From: Populus alba
Taxonomy: Eukaryota; Streptophyta; Magnoliopsida; Malpighiales; Salicaceae
Direction of reading: 5' to 3'
Length of the DNA stretch: 64,000 nt
NCBI RefSeq assembly: GCF_005239225.2
Contig: NC_133284.1
Span: 52,298,697-52,362,696 of the forward strand
Each line of letters starts with the position of its first letter. Position 1 is the first letter of the stretch. Under the pieces are notes generated by a model, which had not been told where the DNA came from, did no database searches, and saw only the letters and a program-made list of their open reading frames with translations. The position numbers were made by a program, and so were the translations under genes. Below, piece after piece: positions 1 to 12,300 of the stretch.

Positions 1-1060
1 AAAGTTTACATTGATTTCTCCATGTATTTGAAACTCTTATTAGTCTACTCTTGCCAAGTTGCCTATCTTAAAAAAAAAAAAAAATTAGAAAAAAAAATCA
101 AAATTAGGTTATGAATCTTATAAAAACAAAACACAAAACCATAAGCTTAATTTATTCAATTCCAATTCACTGAGAGTTAAAATAAGAACTTGTTTAATTA
201 CACCTATAAAAAAAAATTGAATCACAATTGAATTCAATTAAATAATGAATACTTGAATGATTATTGGGTCATTTTGAGTAGATTATATCTTGCTCGAGCC
301 GCTATTTATTCAAAGAATTAAATGAGAAAAAAATCTTGAATTTGAATGGTTGTTCAGTGAATCAATTAACAACACTGCAAACCCTTCGTATTTGTCCTAA
401 AAATCAATTTTCTTGCAATTAAATCCTTCATAAATTCAATTAAACATTCAACAAAAATCTAATTGAGTACTTGAACATCTAATTTTGAATTTCTCTTTCT
501 TAAATTGAATTTTCTTTGTCAATAAAACCTTTATCAATAAAAACAATACTGTCAAATTTTAGTATTTTTATATTTATTCCTCCCCAACCAATCTTTGACT
601 ATTTCTAGGCGTTCTGGTATTTTCTTCTCATTGATATATTTTTTTGGGTTTTCTTCTAACATTTTTTGATATGATTTTTTTTTCTTCCCACATCTCTCTT
701 TTTTTTGTGTGCGGGGACCTTAAAAAATTGGATAACAACACCCCCGACAAAATAGATAACAATTCATAAAGTCAAAAATCATGTTTGATTGACTTAAATA
801 ACCGCGTATCTAAGAATCCCCCCTCTTCTTAGCTTGCTCTTGTCAAAGTTACTAGCTTTTTTAAGGAAATAAAAGACAATTTTAGGAAAAAATTCAAAAT
901 TGGATTATGAAACTTATAACAGCAATATAAAAACAAAACACAAAACCATGAGCTTAATTTATTCCATTCCATTCACTGAGAATTAAAATAAACACTTGTT
1001 TAATTATGCTTATATAAAGATTGAATCGCAATTGAATTCAATTAAATAATGAATACTTAA
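1..1060. repeat. Direct duplicate (copy A) of the peroxidase 3'-flank region
   Basis: This stretch matches 18757-19823 in the same orientation, for example in the shared text around position 13 and position 18770. It is itself built of two related parts. Part one runs to about 393 and ends in a fragment of peroxidase coding sequence. Part two, about 800-1060, repeats the middle of part one and then breaks off. In the 18.8-kb copy the second part continues into the real peroxidase gene at 19924. The simplest reading is a tandemly duplicated gene end that was later copied as a block. No other gene is visible here. Confidence 0.8.
358..393 (-). pseudogene. Peroxidase C-terminus fragment
   Basis: Read on the minus strand this piece encodes RRVCSVVN followed by a stop, the same ending as the intact peroxidase whose stop lies at 19924. 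The bases further into the gene are not peroxidase. Only the last eight or so codons and the downstream flank were copied. A third example of the same fragment lies at 19119-19151. Confidence 0.75.
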
Positions 1061-1538
1061 ATAATAAATAATTAAAAGTTTTAAAAAAATATATTTTAAC
1101 ATTTATTTTAGCTTTAATAATAAGTTTATTAAAGTCATGAGAACTAGACTAATATTTCAAAAATTCTAAAAAATTCATTTTGTTTTCTTTTAATATTAAT
1201 TATTATGCGCTTATATGATATGATTGTGAAATTAATAAGTTCATTTGTAGTGTTTTATTTTTCTTTTATTATGTCCATCTTGAGAGCCTGTTCCCTTGGA
1301 AATAAATCAATTACATATATAGTAAGAATGGTTGTTAAATTGGAAATAAATCTATGCAATTGTGGTTTGAGTCTCGGATCTTAAGTCTTTAAATAGCATT
1401 TTTTGTAGTGTTTAATGTTATTAAGTTCATTATTAATGAGATATGATGTAACCTAAATACAAGATAACATACCTAATTAAAAATAATTAGTTTGGAAATA
1501 AATCCATGACACAATAATAACTTAATTATTTGTGTCCA
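1061..1538. other. AT-rich intergenic stretch
   Basis: No ORF, RNA gene or recognisable repeat was found here. It probably contains the upstream region of the small gene that starts at 1633. Confidence 0.6.
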
Positions 1539-1544
1539 TATAAA
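1539..1544 (+). promoter_or_regulatory. TATA box of the cysteine-rich peptide gene
   Basis: The sequence TATAAA lies 94 bp upstream of the ATG at 1633. This is a normal distance for a plant promoter with a short 5' UTR. It supports the small two-exon gene being real. Confidence 0.45.
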
Positions 1545-1632
1545 CATCATTCATAGAAACTCAAGTCATCACACAACAAGCAAAGTAGAAAGTACTCAAA
1601 ATCTCGGAAAAACTCAAATTAAGAATTAAGAT

Positions 1633-1939
1633 ATGGAGAAGGGTTCTTTTTCAATGACATTCTTGTTCGTTTTGTTTGTCATCACAACTTGTAAGTGTTC
1701 TTTATCCTTTCTCTTATTCTATATATATATATATATCCCACAATTTATTACATTAAAAAGACTAATTAAATAATTCTCACAGGTGTTTCAATGTCGAACA
1801 TATACCAGTCGTCGAGGGAGGAGAAATTAAGCTAAATGTACCATGCAACACAACCGCAAATTGCCACCAAAAAACTTCTTGTCCAGGAGAGAGGATGGTT
1901 CTACGTTGTGTTCATAATTTTTGTCAATGTAATTCGTGA
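1633..1939 (+). CDS. Secreted six-cysteine defensin-like (NCR/DEFL-type) peptide, two exons
   Basis: Exon 1 starts at ATG 1633 and encodes a hydrophobic signal peptide, MEKGSFSMTFLFVLFVITT. A canonical donor GTAAGT lies at 1691. Exon 2 ends at TGA 1937-1939 and encodes a mature peptide with cysteines spaced C-x5-C-x5-C-x8-C-x4-C-x1-C. Joining 1633-1690 to 1809-1939 (acceptor TATACCAG) gives an open 62-residue product. The stronger-looking acceptor at 1782 would run into a stop at once unless the donor at 1695 is used. An intron just after the signal peptide, a short acidic spacer and a final CxC pair are the layout of defensin-like and nodule-cysteine-rich-like peptides, which are secreted antimicrobial or signalling peptides. 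Exact splicing is unproven and a decayed copy is possible. Confidence 0.5.
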
Positions 1940-2184
1940 TCATTTCCTCATCTATTTGCTTCTAACAACAATAAAGACCTCAAGTCTTCCAGAAGCATGC
2001 AGGGATGCTTAATTAAATGTTCATCTATTTTACAATAATAAATGTAGTGGTTTATCCGTTGTTTTAACTTTCATTAAACATAATAAAACTAGCCCGAATT
2101 ACACCACTTTTATATACAGCCACTAAAAACTATAATTGATATTTTAGAGATTAAGGGTAAGGTGTTGATAATTAACTAAAAATC

Positions 2185-2657
2185 TGCTGGGCAGAATCCG
2201 GTGACCGGTGATGTACTGATTATTGCTCATAGGAGGAGTTAGCACACTGAGACACAATATTTTACGTGGTTCGGCAAAACCGCCTACATCCACGGGAGAG
2301 AGTCCATTTTATTAGAGTAGAGAAAGAATACAATAAATACATGGAGGAGGATCTCATCACTCAACTCCCATCTCTCTTGCTGCCTTGCAGCTGCAGGGCT
2401 GCTGCCCATGGCAGCAGCCCTTTCTCTTCTCTTTCTCTTCACTCTTTCACACACTCACGTTATTCTCCCTCTCACATAGCTCTCTTTGTATGGTGCCTAT
2501 TTATAGGCAGGATGGTAGCTTCTCTTCTTCTTTCCAGCAGCTGCACATGGGAGTGGGTGGCTGCCATCTTCTTCAACAAAGGCTGCTGCCACTTGCTTGG
2601 TGGTGGTGGCCACTTTGTTTGGTGGTGGGGTAGTCCCACTAATGGCAATACCTAACA
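2185..2657 (-). repeat. 3' LTR of the 2.2-6.2 kb element
   Basis: This is 473 bp long and nearly identical to 5693-6152. The main difference is a short extra palindromic piece around 2397-2420 that is missing from the other LTR. A TATA-type sequence read on the minus strand (CCTATAAATAGG) lies near 2495-2510. Confidence 0.9.
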
Positions 2658-3524
2658 ATCACCCCCTTTGCCATTCATGTGGGGCAATTGTCCGCTTGCT
2701 TCTTCAGCACAAGCTTGCATCTTGCAGCTCTTCCAAGCTTACCATTCTGAGAGCGTCTCCGGCCAAGTTTATAGGTACTCGCCAAACCTTTCAATCACCA
2801 GAGTCACCAAAGCACACCCTTGCTTACACCAAAGGATCACTTCAACCAGATGGTCTCACACATCACATCTGAAGAGTGTTAACGCTTGTCTCTGGGACAC
2901 AACATTCCCCTTCGAGTGTATCAGCCATGCTCGGTCCGGAATGATTTATCAAGCCTTACACCAAGGCTTACAACACCCCCTCAAACGGATATTCCAAGTG
3001 CGACAGTCATTATTTGAGTATCTCAATATGATCACAAGCCCACCACTCTTCCAAGAGTCTACTCATCCAGGAGTTGCGCCTGCCCTCTGTTCCACCATAG
3101 GAACCACGCCTTACTTCTCCATGAGTCTCTCGCTCTTAGTCGTAAGAGTCCAGGTAGCTCTCCACCTTTAACCATGGGGGCAGCCCATTAAAGGTTGATC
3201 CATATCTATCTCCATACTCTGAGTATTACAATGCCATTACCGAGCTCACCACCTTGACAAGAGTCAACTCGTTCCCGGAACCTGCGCATGCCCTCTGCTC
3301 CTTCATAGCAGCCGCGTCTTAATGCTCCACAAGTCACACACTTATTATCCAAGGCAAATGTCTTCTAGCTCATTGATCTTTAGCATGGGGGCAATATCCA
3401 TGAAAGTCAATCCTGCATTTGTCTTCATACTCATCATAGCCACTTCATTGGCTATCCATCTGTCCACTTATATCTAGCCATCACATCGGCTCTGGGGTGT
3501 TCTGAACTTGGGCTCCTATCCTGG

Positions 3525-3715
3525 CCCTCACACCTTCTCATGAGGTGTCTCCGCTCGTCGTCATGCGGCGGTTTGAACTCTGGGCTCATATCATGGCCCC
3601 CACACCTTCCATTAGGTGTCTCCGCTCGTCGTCATGCGGCGGTCTGAAAAGGGCTCATATCATGGCCCTCACACCTTCCATCCGAGGTGTCTCCGCTCGT
3701 CTTGGAGCGGTCTCA
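3525..3715. repeat. Tandem repeat, about 71-bp unit, three copies
   Basis: The text AGGTGTCTCCGCTCGTC recurs at about 3543, 3614 and 3685, a constant 71-bp spacing. The units also share CTCATATCATGGCCC and CACACCTTCCAT. The array is inside the non-coding interior of the LTR element. Confidence 0.85.
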
Positions 3716-5678
3716 TCCTCCTTCATCGGGATGCTTCAGTGGCTCCAAGATTCTCTACCACCATGTGGACTTGGGAGAGATTACTTCCACTAACGACATA
3801 GAAAGAGAAAGTTGCGGTATACTCCTCGCAATCCTCCACCTCGATTTCTATGTTTGGAGCTTCTACGCCTTTCTGCTTGATAGCTCCACCTACACCACTC
3901 TCTTTGGTGTCTACGCCTTTCATCATAGGCGGTCGCCTTTTATCACAGGCGTTTGCACCCCCTCAATTAGGTGCCTTTGCAACAGCTCTCTTTCCATCCT
4001 TGCATGCATTGGAAAGGTCTTTGCCTGTTGTCTTCATCAAGAGCATAAAAGACTTCCTGTTGTACAAACTTTAACAGTCTATGCTCTGAGCTTCATCTGG
4101 GAACTTTTCTTCTCCTTGCACCTGTTGTCTCATTACAGTACCTCGTTAGGATCCTTCGGGTACTCCTGCACAATCTCCGTGTGCCCTCGTGCAATATCTG
4201 TTCTCCAGATTTCTCCCTATTCCTTGCTTATGTTTGACAGCAGCTCATCCTGTCACAACACCTGTCCAAGTCAAAATAGGGTGCCAATCTTCATCCCCTT
4301 GCTGTATTTCTCTTCCATTATCAGGGTCTTCATCAATTCTCCCCTCGAGAAATCACAGTCACCGAATCTAACTTCTTTGGAGAAATCACCACTCTATCAG
4401 ATCCTTGATCATATGGAACCCAACTGTTCCTTTGTGCCGTCATCTTGCTAGTCTTCAACAGTTTCATAACAAACTGTCACATATACGAAAATAGTACCGT
4501 ATGAATAATCCTTCCACTAAGCAAGTTCCCAGGAAAGATTGGAGGGGTCACACTGGTCCCGCTTAAAACCCAATCTCCTAGACAGAACTTCTTAGGCCAT
4601 ATCTATCCATCGTACTGTCTCTTCGTATATACAACCATTTGCTAGCTTTGTTGCGGCTTTCCTTTACAAGTGATCTGGGATATACAGGTTTAATACATGA
4701 TTTCTCAACATCTGGCGAGACTACCAGTGCTTAGATTCGACAAGATTGGTCTTCATCAGTTTTCACTCTACACCTCAAATCGTCCACATCTCGGGTGTCC
4801 TGAGTGTCCCAATTTTGCCTTCCATCAAGGCATTAAAATTTCCCCATTTAACAGTTCAGCACATGTAATTGGGTAAACATGTGCACCTTCTTCTTCTTCA
4901 TCTCCATCGACCACCATGATGACCCTCAGATGCCTCCTGATCGGGCAATCTCTCTTCAATAATTCACCACTGCCATTTTCGGTCTCGAATCTCAACGATC
5001 GGACCGTACCATTGCATCCGGAATGATCAAATTAGCTGGAAACATGTCTTGAATCGTCCAAATCGCACTTTAGACGGCTAAGATTTGATCAAAACAATTC
5101 TGGCCTGATCAACGGCTCAGATTCAATCTCAGATCCGGTTGCACGTAGGATCAGCTACACTGGATCCTATCCCTCGGCTCGCGGCTCGGCTCAGTTCCAA
5201 TTCGGTTCGGCTCAACTCGGCTCGGCGTGGCTCGGCTCGCGGCTGATGACATGGCATGTGGGTCCCACTGTGCTGACGTGTCTGCTGGCATGGCATGCTG
5301 ACTGTGTTTGCTGACGTCACCAATACATCATGCTGATGTCATCTTGGGCCATGCTTACTGTGGATGCTGACGTCACAAATTACGCTATGATGACGTCATC
5401 CTTACCCGGGTCAGCCACGTGGGTCGGGTCGTCTGGTATTCGGGTCGGGTCAGCCCATCCGGGCGAAGAAGACTCGTGTGACGCGTGGCGCACGTCTGCG
5501 CGCGTGGCCAGTCACCTCGCCGGAGCGTGACGGCGCGTGAAGGAGATTCCGACGTCCGTTTTCGACGCGGTTTTCACCAGTGGCTTCGTCTCGTCCTCCT
5601 CTACACAGTGGTATGGTCAAAACACAATTTTGACAACTTTCATTTTTGAGCAAAAATCAAACACCACTTAAACCATAT

Positions 5679-5690
5679 GCTCTGATACCA
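5679..5690 (-). other. Primer binding site (tRNA-iMet type)
   Basis: On the minus strand this reads TGGTATCAGAGC, the usual Copia-type primer site. It sits two bases inside the 5' LTR, whose inner edge is 5693. It fixes the orientation of the element. Confidence 0.85.
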
Positions 5691-5692
5691 AT

Positions 5693-6152
5693 TGCTGGGC
5701 GGAATCCGGTGACCGGTGATGTACTGATTATTGCTCATAGAAGGAGTTAGCACACTGAGACACAATATTTTACGTGGTTCGGCAAAACCGCCTACATCCA
5801 CGGGAGAGAGTCCATTTTATTAGAGTAGAGAAAGAATACAATAAATACATGGAGGAGGATCTCATCACTCAACTCCCATCTCTCTTGCTGCCTTGCAGCT
5901 GCAGGGCAGCAGCCCTTTCTCTTCTCTTTCTCTTCACTCTTTCACACACTCACGTTATTCTCCCTCTCACATAGCTCTCTTTGTATGGTGCCTATTTATA
6001 GGCAGGATGGTAGCTTCTCTTCTTCTTTCCAGCAGCTGCACATGAGAGTGGGTGGCTGCCATCTTTTTCAACAAAGGCTGCTGCCACTTGCTTGGTGGTG
6101 GTGGCCACTTTGTTTGGTGGTGGGGTAGTCCCACTAATGGCAATACCTAACA
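5693..6152 (-). repeat. 5' LTR of the 2.2-6.2 kb element
   Basis: This is 460 bp long. It starts (minus strand) TGTTAGG and ends CCCAGCA, beside the primer binding site. It holds the promoter with a TATA motif near 5990-6003. Confidence 0.9.
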
Positions 6153-6157
6153 AAATC

Positions 6158-9055
6158 TTATATAAAATTACATATTAATTGTTTATATAATCTATTATGG
6201 AATTTTCTAGATTAATTTCCAATAATAATTCATTTATTCTATATTAAAAGTTACAAAAATACTTTTTTCATGCAGATATTTATGATAAAATTTCATGTTA
6301 ATTTTTTTTAATCAACTTTTCAGGATAATGCCAAATATTGGTATATTTAATCATCTTCAATAATAATTTATTTTAAATGTAAGTAAAAAATATATTTTTA
6401 CCAAGTAATTTTATTATTTTTTGGGTCAAATTTTAAGATAAAATCAATGAAGATTTATTTATCCCTATGTAGATCCATGAATAATAAATCCATAATAAAA
6501 GATTTATGATTTGAAAACATTTGTTTTTTCAAGGAAATTTGATTGATTTTTAGGCTATGTTTGTTTCTCGGAAAGTGGTTTCCGGAAAACCACTTTCCAA
6601 ACTTTCTTGTGTTTGTTTGTCATTAGAAAAGTTGGTTAATAAAAAACACTTTACAGTTAAAGAAAATTTTAGCTTGGTTTCAGGAAAGTGTTTTCCTGGA
6701 AAATTTAGGCGGAAAACACTTTCTGGAAGTTGTGAAAATTTTGGAAATGTCATATTATTTATTGATTATATCAAATTTGGTCCTCAAACTTTTGATTACT
6801 ATATATATATTTTTTGAATATTTATTTTTTAATTTCATCTCTTAAAATTTAATTTTTATATTAACTTTGGTCTTCATTGAATATTTTTTATGTAGTCCCT
6901 CTTTGTTGAATGTTTAGTTTAACTATTTAATTTTTTACTGGAATCAAATTAACCATTACACATGAATGTATCCATAGAATTTTAAAAGTCTATATTCTTA
7001 TAATTAATGGTTTAATTCACAATTTTAGATGCGATTGGCCCCTAGACCTATATTTATACCGTTTGGAGCCAGCGTCGAGTTTAGGTATAGCATGTGAAGC
7101 TTAAATAAAGTTTCCTAGGGGCCACCACTCCCCATCTTTATTTATCTTCACGCCTAAGAATTAATGAAGGAAGGAGAAACAGGTGGGTTAATGAGCTCAT
7201 ACCAAGCAACCATTAGCGTCTAGTCTTACTGAGTATGTAATCTCGTTCGCTCCCCATTCTTTCGCACCCCAGCGTCGGTAGGGACCCAAAGAGCATAAAA
7301 AAACAACTTCAAAATTTTGGTTCATCCCTTCCCTTCCCCCTCAAGATTAAAGAAAAATACAAAGATGCATTGTAAGAGTAATTAGTAATTTAAATTTAAA
7401 TTTATTCAATCAAGTCCTTACACATATACACAACAAAAATGATAAATTTAAATTTAGTCTTCTAAATCTTTTGAGGAGAGAGGGATTGCTATGCTTTAAG
7501 TATTTACTTTTTTCTTTTGAGTTTTTGAGGTGTTTTTGTATTATACTCTACTTACAGAAAATAAGAGACATAAATTTCTATTTATAGAAAAATAAAAAAA
7601 CCCTATAAATAGAAAAATATTAATTTTCCCTTTAAATAATATATACATGACTAATTTTATAAATTTATTCAATCAAGTCCTTAATTTCTAAAATTTATTT
7701 ACAATCAAGTCACACTTGATTAATCATTCCATTTTAATTTTTGACTTATGATTTTTGTGTGTGCAACCCATTAGATTCCCTAATATGTTGGCCTAAATAT
7801 AAATCACAATTCTAAATAAAATAAGATTAAATAAATTATTTAATAATTGATTGATTTATATTTGAAGATTAAGTACAATATTAAGAAACTTGTCATGATT
7901 ATCAAAATATTAGGAAAGTCATAAGTGGTTTGACAAAACATTTCAATGGCTAGTTTATCATGAGTGTAATTGTTATCTCTTCATCAACAATGTTTTTATT
8001 TATATATTATAGCATGAGGTGTGCTGCTTTGTCAAATCATGTTTGTTCTCAACACTATAGTTATTGATTATTTGAATTAGATTTGAAACTCTTTTCAAAT
8101 CTCCTTCCACATTGCACAAAAATTTGCAATCAATACTATTTATGAACAGATGAAATATTTTTTCTAATTCATTTAGGATGATGAATCTTCTTTTGATTAT
8201 TTAAATACATTCATATAATTTATGTTATACTTAATATCTACTCATTTGCTGCTCTTGATTAGGAAAACGTGTAACAAGATCAAAACATAACACTTACTCT
8301 ATAGACACAAAAGTTCATAGGAAATTTTTTTATACAGGTTAGTTTAGTGTACACTTCATTTGACAAGCACCTATATATTAATTCTAGGTATTTCTTATAC
8401 CTTAGTTTATGAGAACAATTGTTTCTTTTCATAAAAAAAAGTATAATATGTAATAGTTTTAACAACTATAATTAATGTGCAGTCATAATTATTTATCTTT
8501 ACTTTAAATTTATTAATCAAATACAAAATTAAACTCCTTATGTCCTCAAAACATGAACTATTCAACAGCTACTTTGTCTTTGCTGACCATGAAGGAAAAC
8601 AAGCCTTCGAAGAAGACACAATCTTCATACCAAGATCTTCTAACATTTTGGTGATTTCTACAGTTTAGTATGCATCGTTGATGATAGACACCGTATCTCA
8701 GTTTAGTATACAAGACCATCTTTCCTTCGGGTTTGATTTTTGGCTAATGGCTTATCCTTGTTTAGTGATCCAGTACAAATCTAAGGTTATCTAGCAGCAA
8801 TTTAAGATTCAAAGTGTGGAAATAAATTTAACCTAAAGATGTTACAAGATTGTTATAATAACATTTCGATACATAAGATTGTAGACATTCCACTAAGTTC
8901 AAAAGTTGTTCGATATCCTACTTTGACTGGAACCCTAGGTAATGGTGAGATCTTGATTTTTGATGATTAGTTGTCTGGGTGTTTTAGACTGTTTTATGGT
9001 AATATGAGGAGTGTTTTAGACTGTTTTAAACCTAAATAAAATAGGTTTGGTGAAT
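6158..9055. other. AT-rich intergenic region with a MITE-like piece
   Basis: No gene was recognised. At about 6553-6745 there is a symmetrical segment with the palindrome GTGGTTTCCGGAAAACCAC and repeated GGAAAACACTTTCTGGA-like blocks. It starts GGCTATGTTTGTTT and resembles a small non-autonomous DNA transposon, but I could not find matching ends or a target duplication. A GC-richer block at 7030-7330 is not recognised. The remainder is AT-rich with no conserved ORF. Confidence 0.45.
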
Positions 9056-9060
9056 ATGTC

Positions 9061-9169
9061 TATTATGGAATTTTTATTATGTATATATTTATTTATCATG
9101 TATTTACTTTATATAGGATTCTGATCATGTGTAGTATACTACATGGTTAGTACCATGTACAACCCTAAA

Positions 9170-9213
<44 letters not shown>

Positions 9214-9290
9214 CATGAGGGGAGGGCTGATTCATTCAATCACAACCTCCAGAATATATTCCAAACATGTCTTCTCCCTTAACTTCAACT
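9061..9290 (+). repeat. 5' LTR with (TA)n expansion
   Basis: This is 230 bp, against 173 bp for the other LTR. The difference is a (TA)n run at 9171-9211 plus a short neighbouring segment that the 3' LTR lacks. The flanks of the run are otherwise alike, so the length change happened after insertion or in the 3' copy by deletion. Confidence 0.9.
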
Positions 9291-9302
9291 TGGTATCAGA
9301 GC
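9291..9302 (+). other. Primer binding site
   Basis: TGGTATCAGAGC, complementary to the 3' end of initiator tRNA-Met. It directly follows the 5' LTR. Confidence 0.9.
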
Positions 9303-9392
9303 AATATATTTTTCATCTACAACCAGCGCCTCCCCTTCTCCTTCTAGTGTTCTGTTTTTTTCTGCAGTATTTACAACTAGCACTCCTCAATC

Positions 9393-12300
9393 ATGGATCC
9401 TACTGCACTTCAATATGCTCCTCTCCAATCTGCTGCTACTCTCACAGCAAACACACAATCTGCTCTTCCTTCAAATTCTCCAATATTGCAATCTGTGTCA
9501 GGTTTTTCAATGGCACCTCCATCTGGATTTTTTGCGCCATCATCTGTTCATTCACTTGGATGTAGTTTTCCTCTACCAATGGCAGCAGTACCTTCCTCTG
9601 CACCGACTGTTTTGACACATTCTGGACTCCCTTCTGCTGCGTCAATTGTTCCCAACACACATCTTCATGGTGCTGCAGTAGTCCCTCTCTCAAATACTCA
9701 TCAGGTTATCTCCTTGAAACTGACCAACAATAACTACCTATACTGGAGAATGCAAATGAAACCATATTTGTTGGGTCAGGGTGTGTATGCTTTTGTTGAC
9801 GAGTCTTATCCTTGTCCTGCACTCTATGTTGCTACCACCGAGACAGCAGCTCGTGCTATCAATTCATTCTTCCTTTCATGGAAGCAACAAGACCAATTAA
9901 TTATGAGTGCTCTCCTCTCTTCTTTATCTACTGAAATTCTACATCTTGTGGTTGACTGTGACACATCTCATAGCATCTGGCAGACACTTGAAAAATCTTT
10001 TGCCTCCCCGTCACATTCAAGGATTATGCAATTACATGGTTCCTTTCAGGATTTGCGTCAGGGGGATGATTCAGCTAGCATTTATCTGCAGCGAGCTAAG
10101 GTCCTATTTGATGTGTTGGATGCCGCTGGTCGGCCTCTTTCCTTAGAAGATTTTAATCTTTATGTATTTCGGGGCTTACGCAGTGATTTCAAAGATTTAG
10201 TGACCAGTTTGTCTACACGGGCAGACCCTTTATCATACTCTGATCTTCACAGTTACTTGCTCACTCATGAATACCTCAATAAGAGCTCCATTCAATCCAC
10301 TCTTGGCTCCCCTATGACAGCACCTCTGCTGCCCACACCTTCACGTCCCACGGCTTCAGCATTCTTAGCCCAGCGTAGTGGTTTCGGTGGGTCTTCTGGC
10401 CATTCCTATCGTGGGCGTGGGCGTCACCGAGGTGGATGGAGAGGTTACCGTAGTGGAACCCATGGCACCTCTGGATCTGGATGGCAGCAGATGTTTGGGT
10501 CCGGTTTTCAGCAAGGTTCTCGCGAGTCTGGGACTAGTTGGCCGCAATACTCTCGTGGATACAACAATAGTTTTCGAGATGTCAAATGTCAATTGTGTTA
10601 TGGTTTTGGGCATTCAGCAAAATACTGCTCTCAATTCACTTCACAACATCTACAGGCTACCGCTAACTTGGCATTTCAAAATTCTCAGCTCACCTCTGCA
10701 GGTTGGTTTCCTGATACGGGTGTTAATCAACATGTGACACCGGACCTTTCCAGTATGACGAGTTCAGAGCCCTATACTGGTAGTGATCAATTGCATGTCG
10801 GGGATGGTAAGGGACTTGTTATATTACATATTGCTCATTCTAAACTTTATACTCCCAAACGCACTTTTACCCTATCAAATGTTCTGCATGTCCCAAATAT
10901 TAAAAAACCATTATTGTCTGTTCAGAAATTTTGCATTGAGAATAATGTATTTTTTGAATTTCATTCATCTGTGTTTTATGTTAAGGATCTAATAACCAAG
11001 GAGGTGCTCCTTTCCGGTCAGAGTAGGGATGGTCTATATGTCTTATCCGAGTCTTCTGCAACGTCCATACCTGAAGCTTTCCTATCTACATCTATGTCCT
11101 CCACTGCTGATGTTTGGCATCGTCGCCTTGGGCATCCTAGCTCTTGTATTTTAGGGTCTCTAGTATCAAATAATAAAGTTGCATGTACTTCAAGAGTGTT
11201 TAATTTTAGTTGTTCATCTTGTCCTTTAGGCAAAGCATCGCGTCTGTCGTTAGGCCTTACTGGTTATAAAACTTGTGCTCCTCTTGAGCTTGTTTTCAGT
11301 GATGTTTGGGGACCTTCTCCTATGTTATCTACTGACGGTTATCGGTAATTTGTGATTTTTGTGGATGCCTATACTAAGTATATATGGTTCTTTCCTTTAG
11401 CAGCTAAATCTGATGTGTTTAAAATTTTTCTTCAATTTCAAGCTCTTGTTGAACGACAATTCGACACCAAAATTAAATTCGTTCAAACAGATTGGGGTGG
11501 TGAATATAGGAAATTAAACACATATTTTAAAACCATAGGAATCCATCATCTTTTAATCTGTCCTCACACACATGAACAAAATGGTACTGTTGAGCATCGT
11601 CATCGTCACATTGTTGAAACTGGCCTTATGCTACTTGGTCAGTGTAAGGCTCCATTAAAATTTTGGAGTTATGCTTTTGACACGACTGTTTATCTCATAA
11701 ATTGTATGCCTACTGCTATTTTAAATGGTCGTACCCCTTTTAAACGTTTGCTTAAATCTTCTCCTGATTATAGTTTTCTTCGTATTTTTGGGTGTTTATG
11801 TTTTTCTTTGCTTCGTCCCTATAATCAACATAAACTAGATTTTCGGTCAACACCGTGTGTGTTTCTTGGCTACAGTTCCTCTCATTTGGGTTATCATTGT
11901 TTTGATTTGTTAACATCTCGTATGTATATTGCACGACATGTTAAATTTCATGAAAATACATTTCCCTTTGCATGTTCTGAACAGACAACGTCCTTGCCTT
12001 CTTCATCTCTACAAACAGCACTCCCAGCTTTAACTTTTTTTCCTACACCTATGACCACTCCATCTACCCTATCTCTGCCACTTTCTCCAACACCTGCTCA
12101 TAGGGTTGTTGCCACACCTCCTTCACCCTATCCCGTGAGTAACAATCCCTCTCCTTCATCTCCACTTTATTATGCTACTGATCACTTCCCTAGTATGGTT
12201 TCTGTTTCTCCAGGTACGGTGATTCCACTGTCAGCAGACTCCACTCCGGTTGTGTCCCCATCTCGGCCTCCTAGTAGTCTCACATTGGGTCCTTCCTCTG

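Larger units (their letters stand above)
2185..6152 (-). mobile_element. Complete non-autonomous LTR retrotransposon
   Basis: Two LTRs (2185-2657 and 5693-6152) flank about 3.0 kb. A perfect 5-bp target duplication AAATC lies at 2180-2184 and 6153-6157. Orientation is minus: the primer binding site, the complement of GCTCTGATACCA (initiator tRNA-Met type), is next to the right LTR, and a purine tract CAAAGGGGGTGAT lies next to the left one. Read on the minus strand the LTRs begin TGTTAGG and end CCCAGCA. The interior has no gag, protease, integrase or reverse transcriptase; its longest ORF (3687-4451, plus strand) resembles nothing I recognise. It must have been mobilised by enzymes from another element, probably a Copia because of the PBS. 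Confidence 0.9.

Noticed and set aside
2266..2655. A 129-codon ORF in the left LTR, partly repeated at 5774-5974
   Set aside because: It is on the antisense strand of an LTR and is frameshifted between the two LTRs by a short indel; no known protein.
3687..4451. A 254-codon plus-strand ORF inside the first LTR element
   Set aside because: It is on the strand opposite to the element, shows no domain and has a low-information serine/leucine-rich composition.
7030..7330. A GC-richer block considered as plastid DNA, tRNA or MITE
   Set aside because: No tRNA fold, plastid gene or terminal repeats could be recognised.
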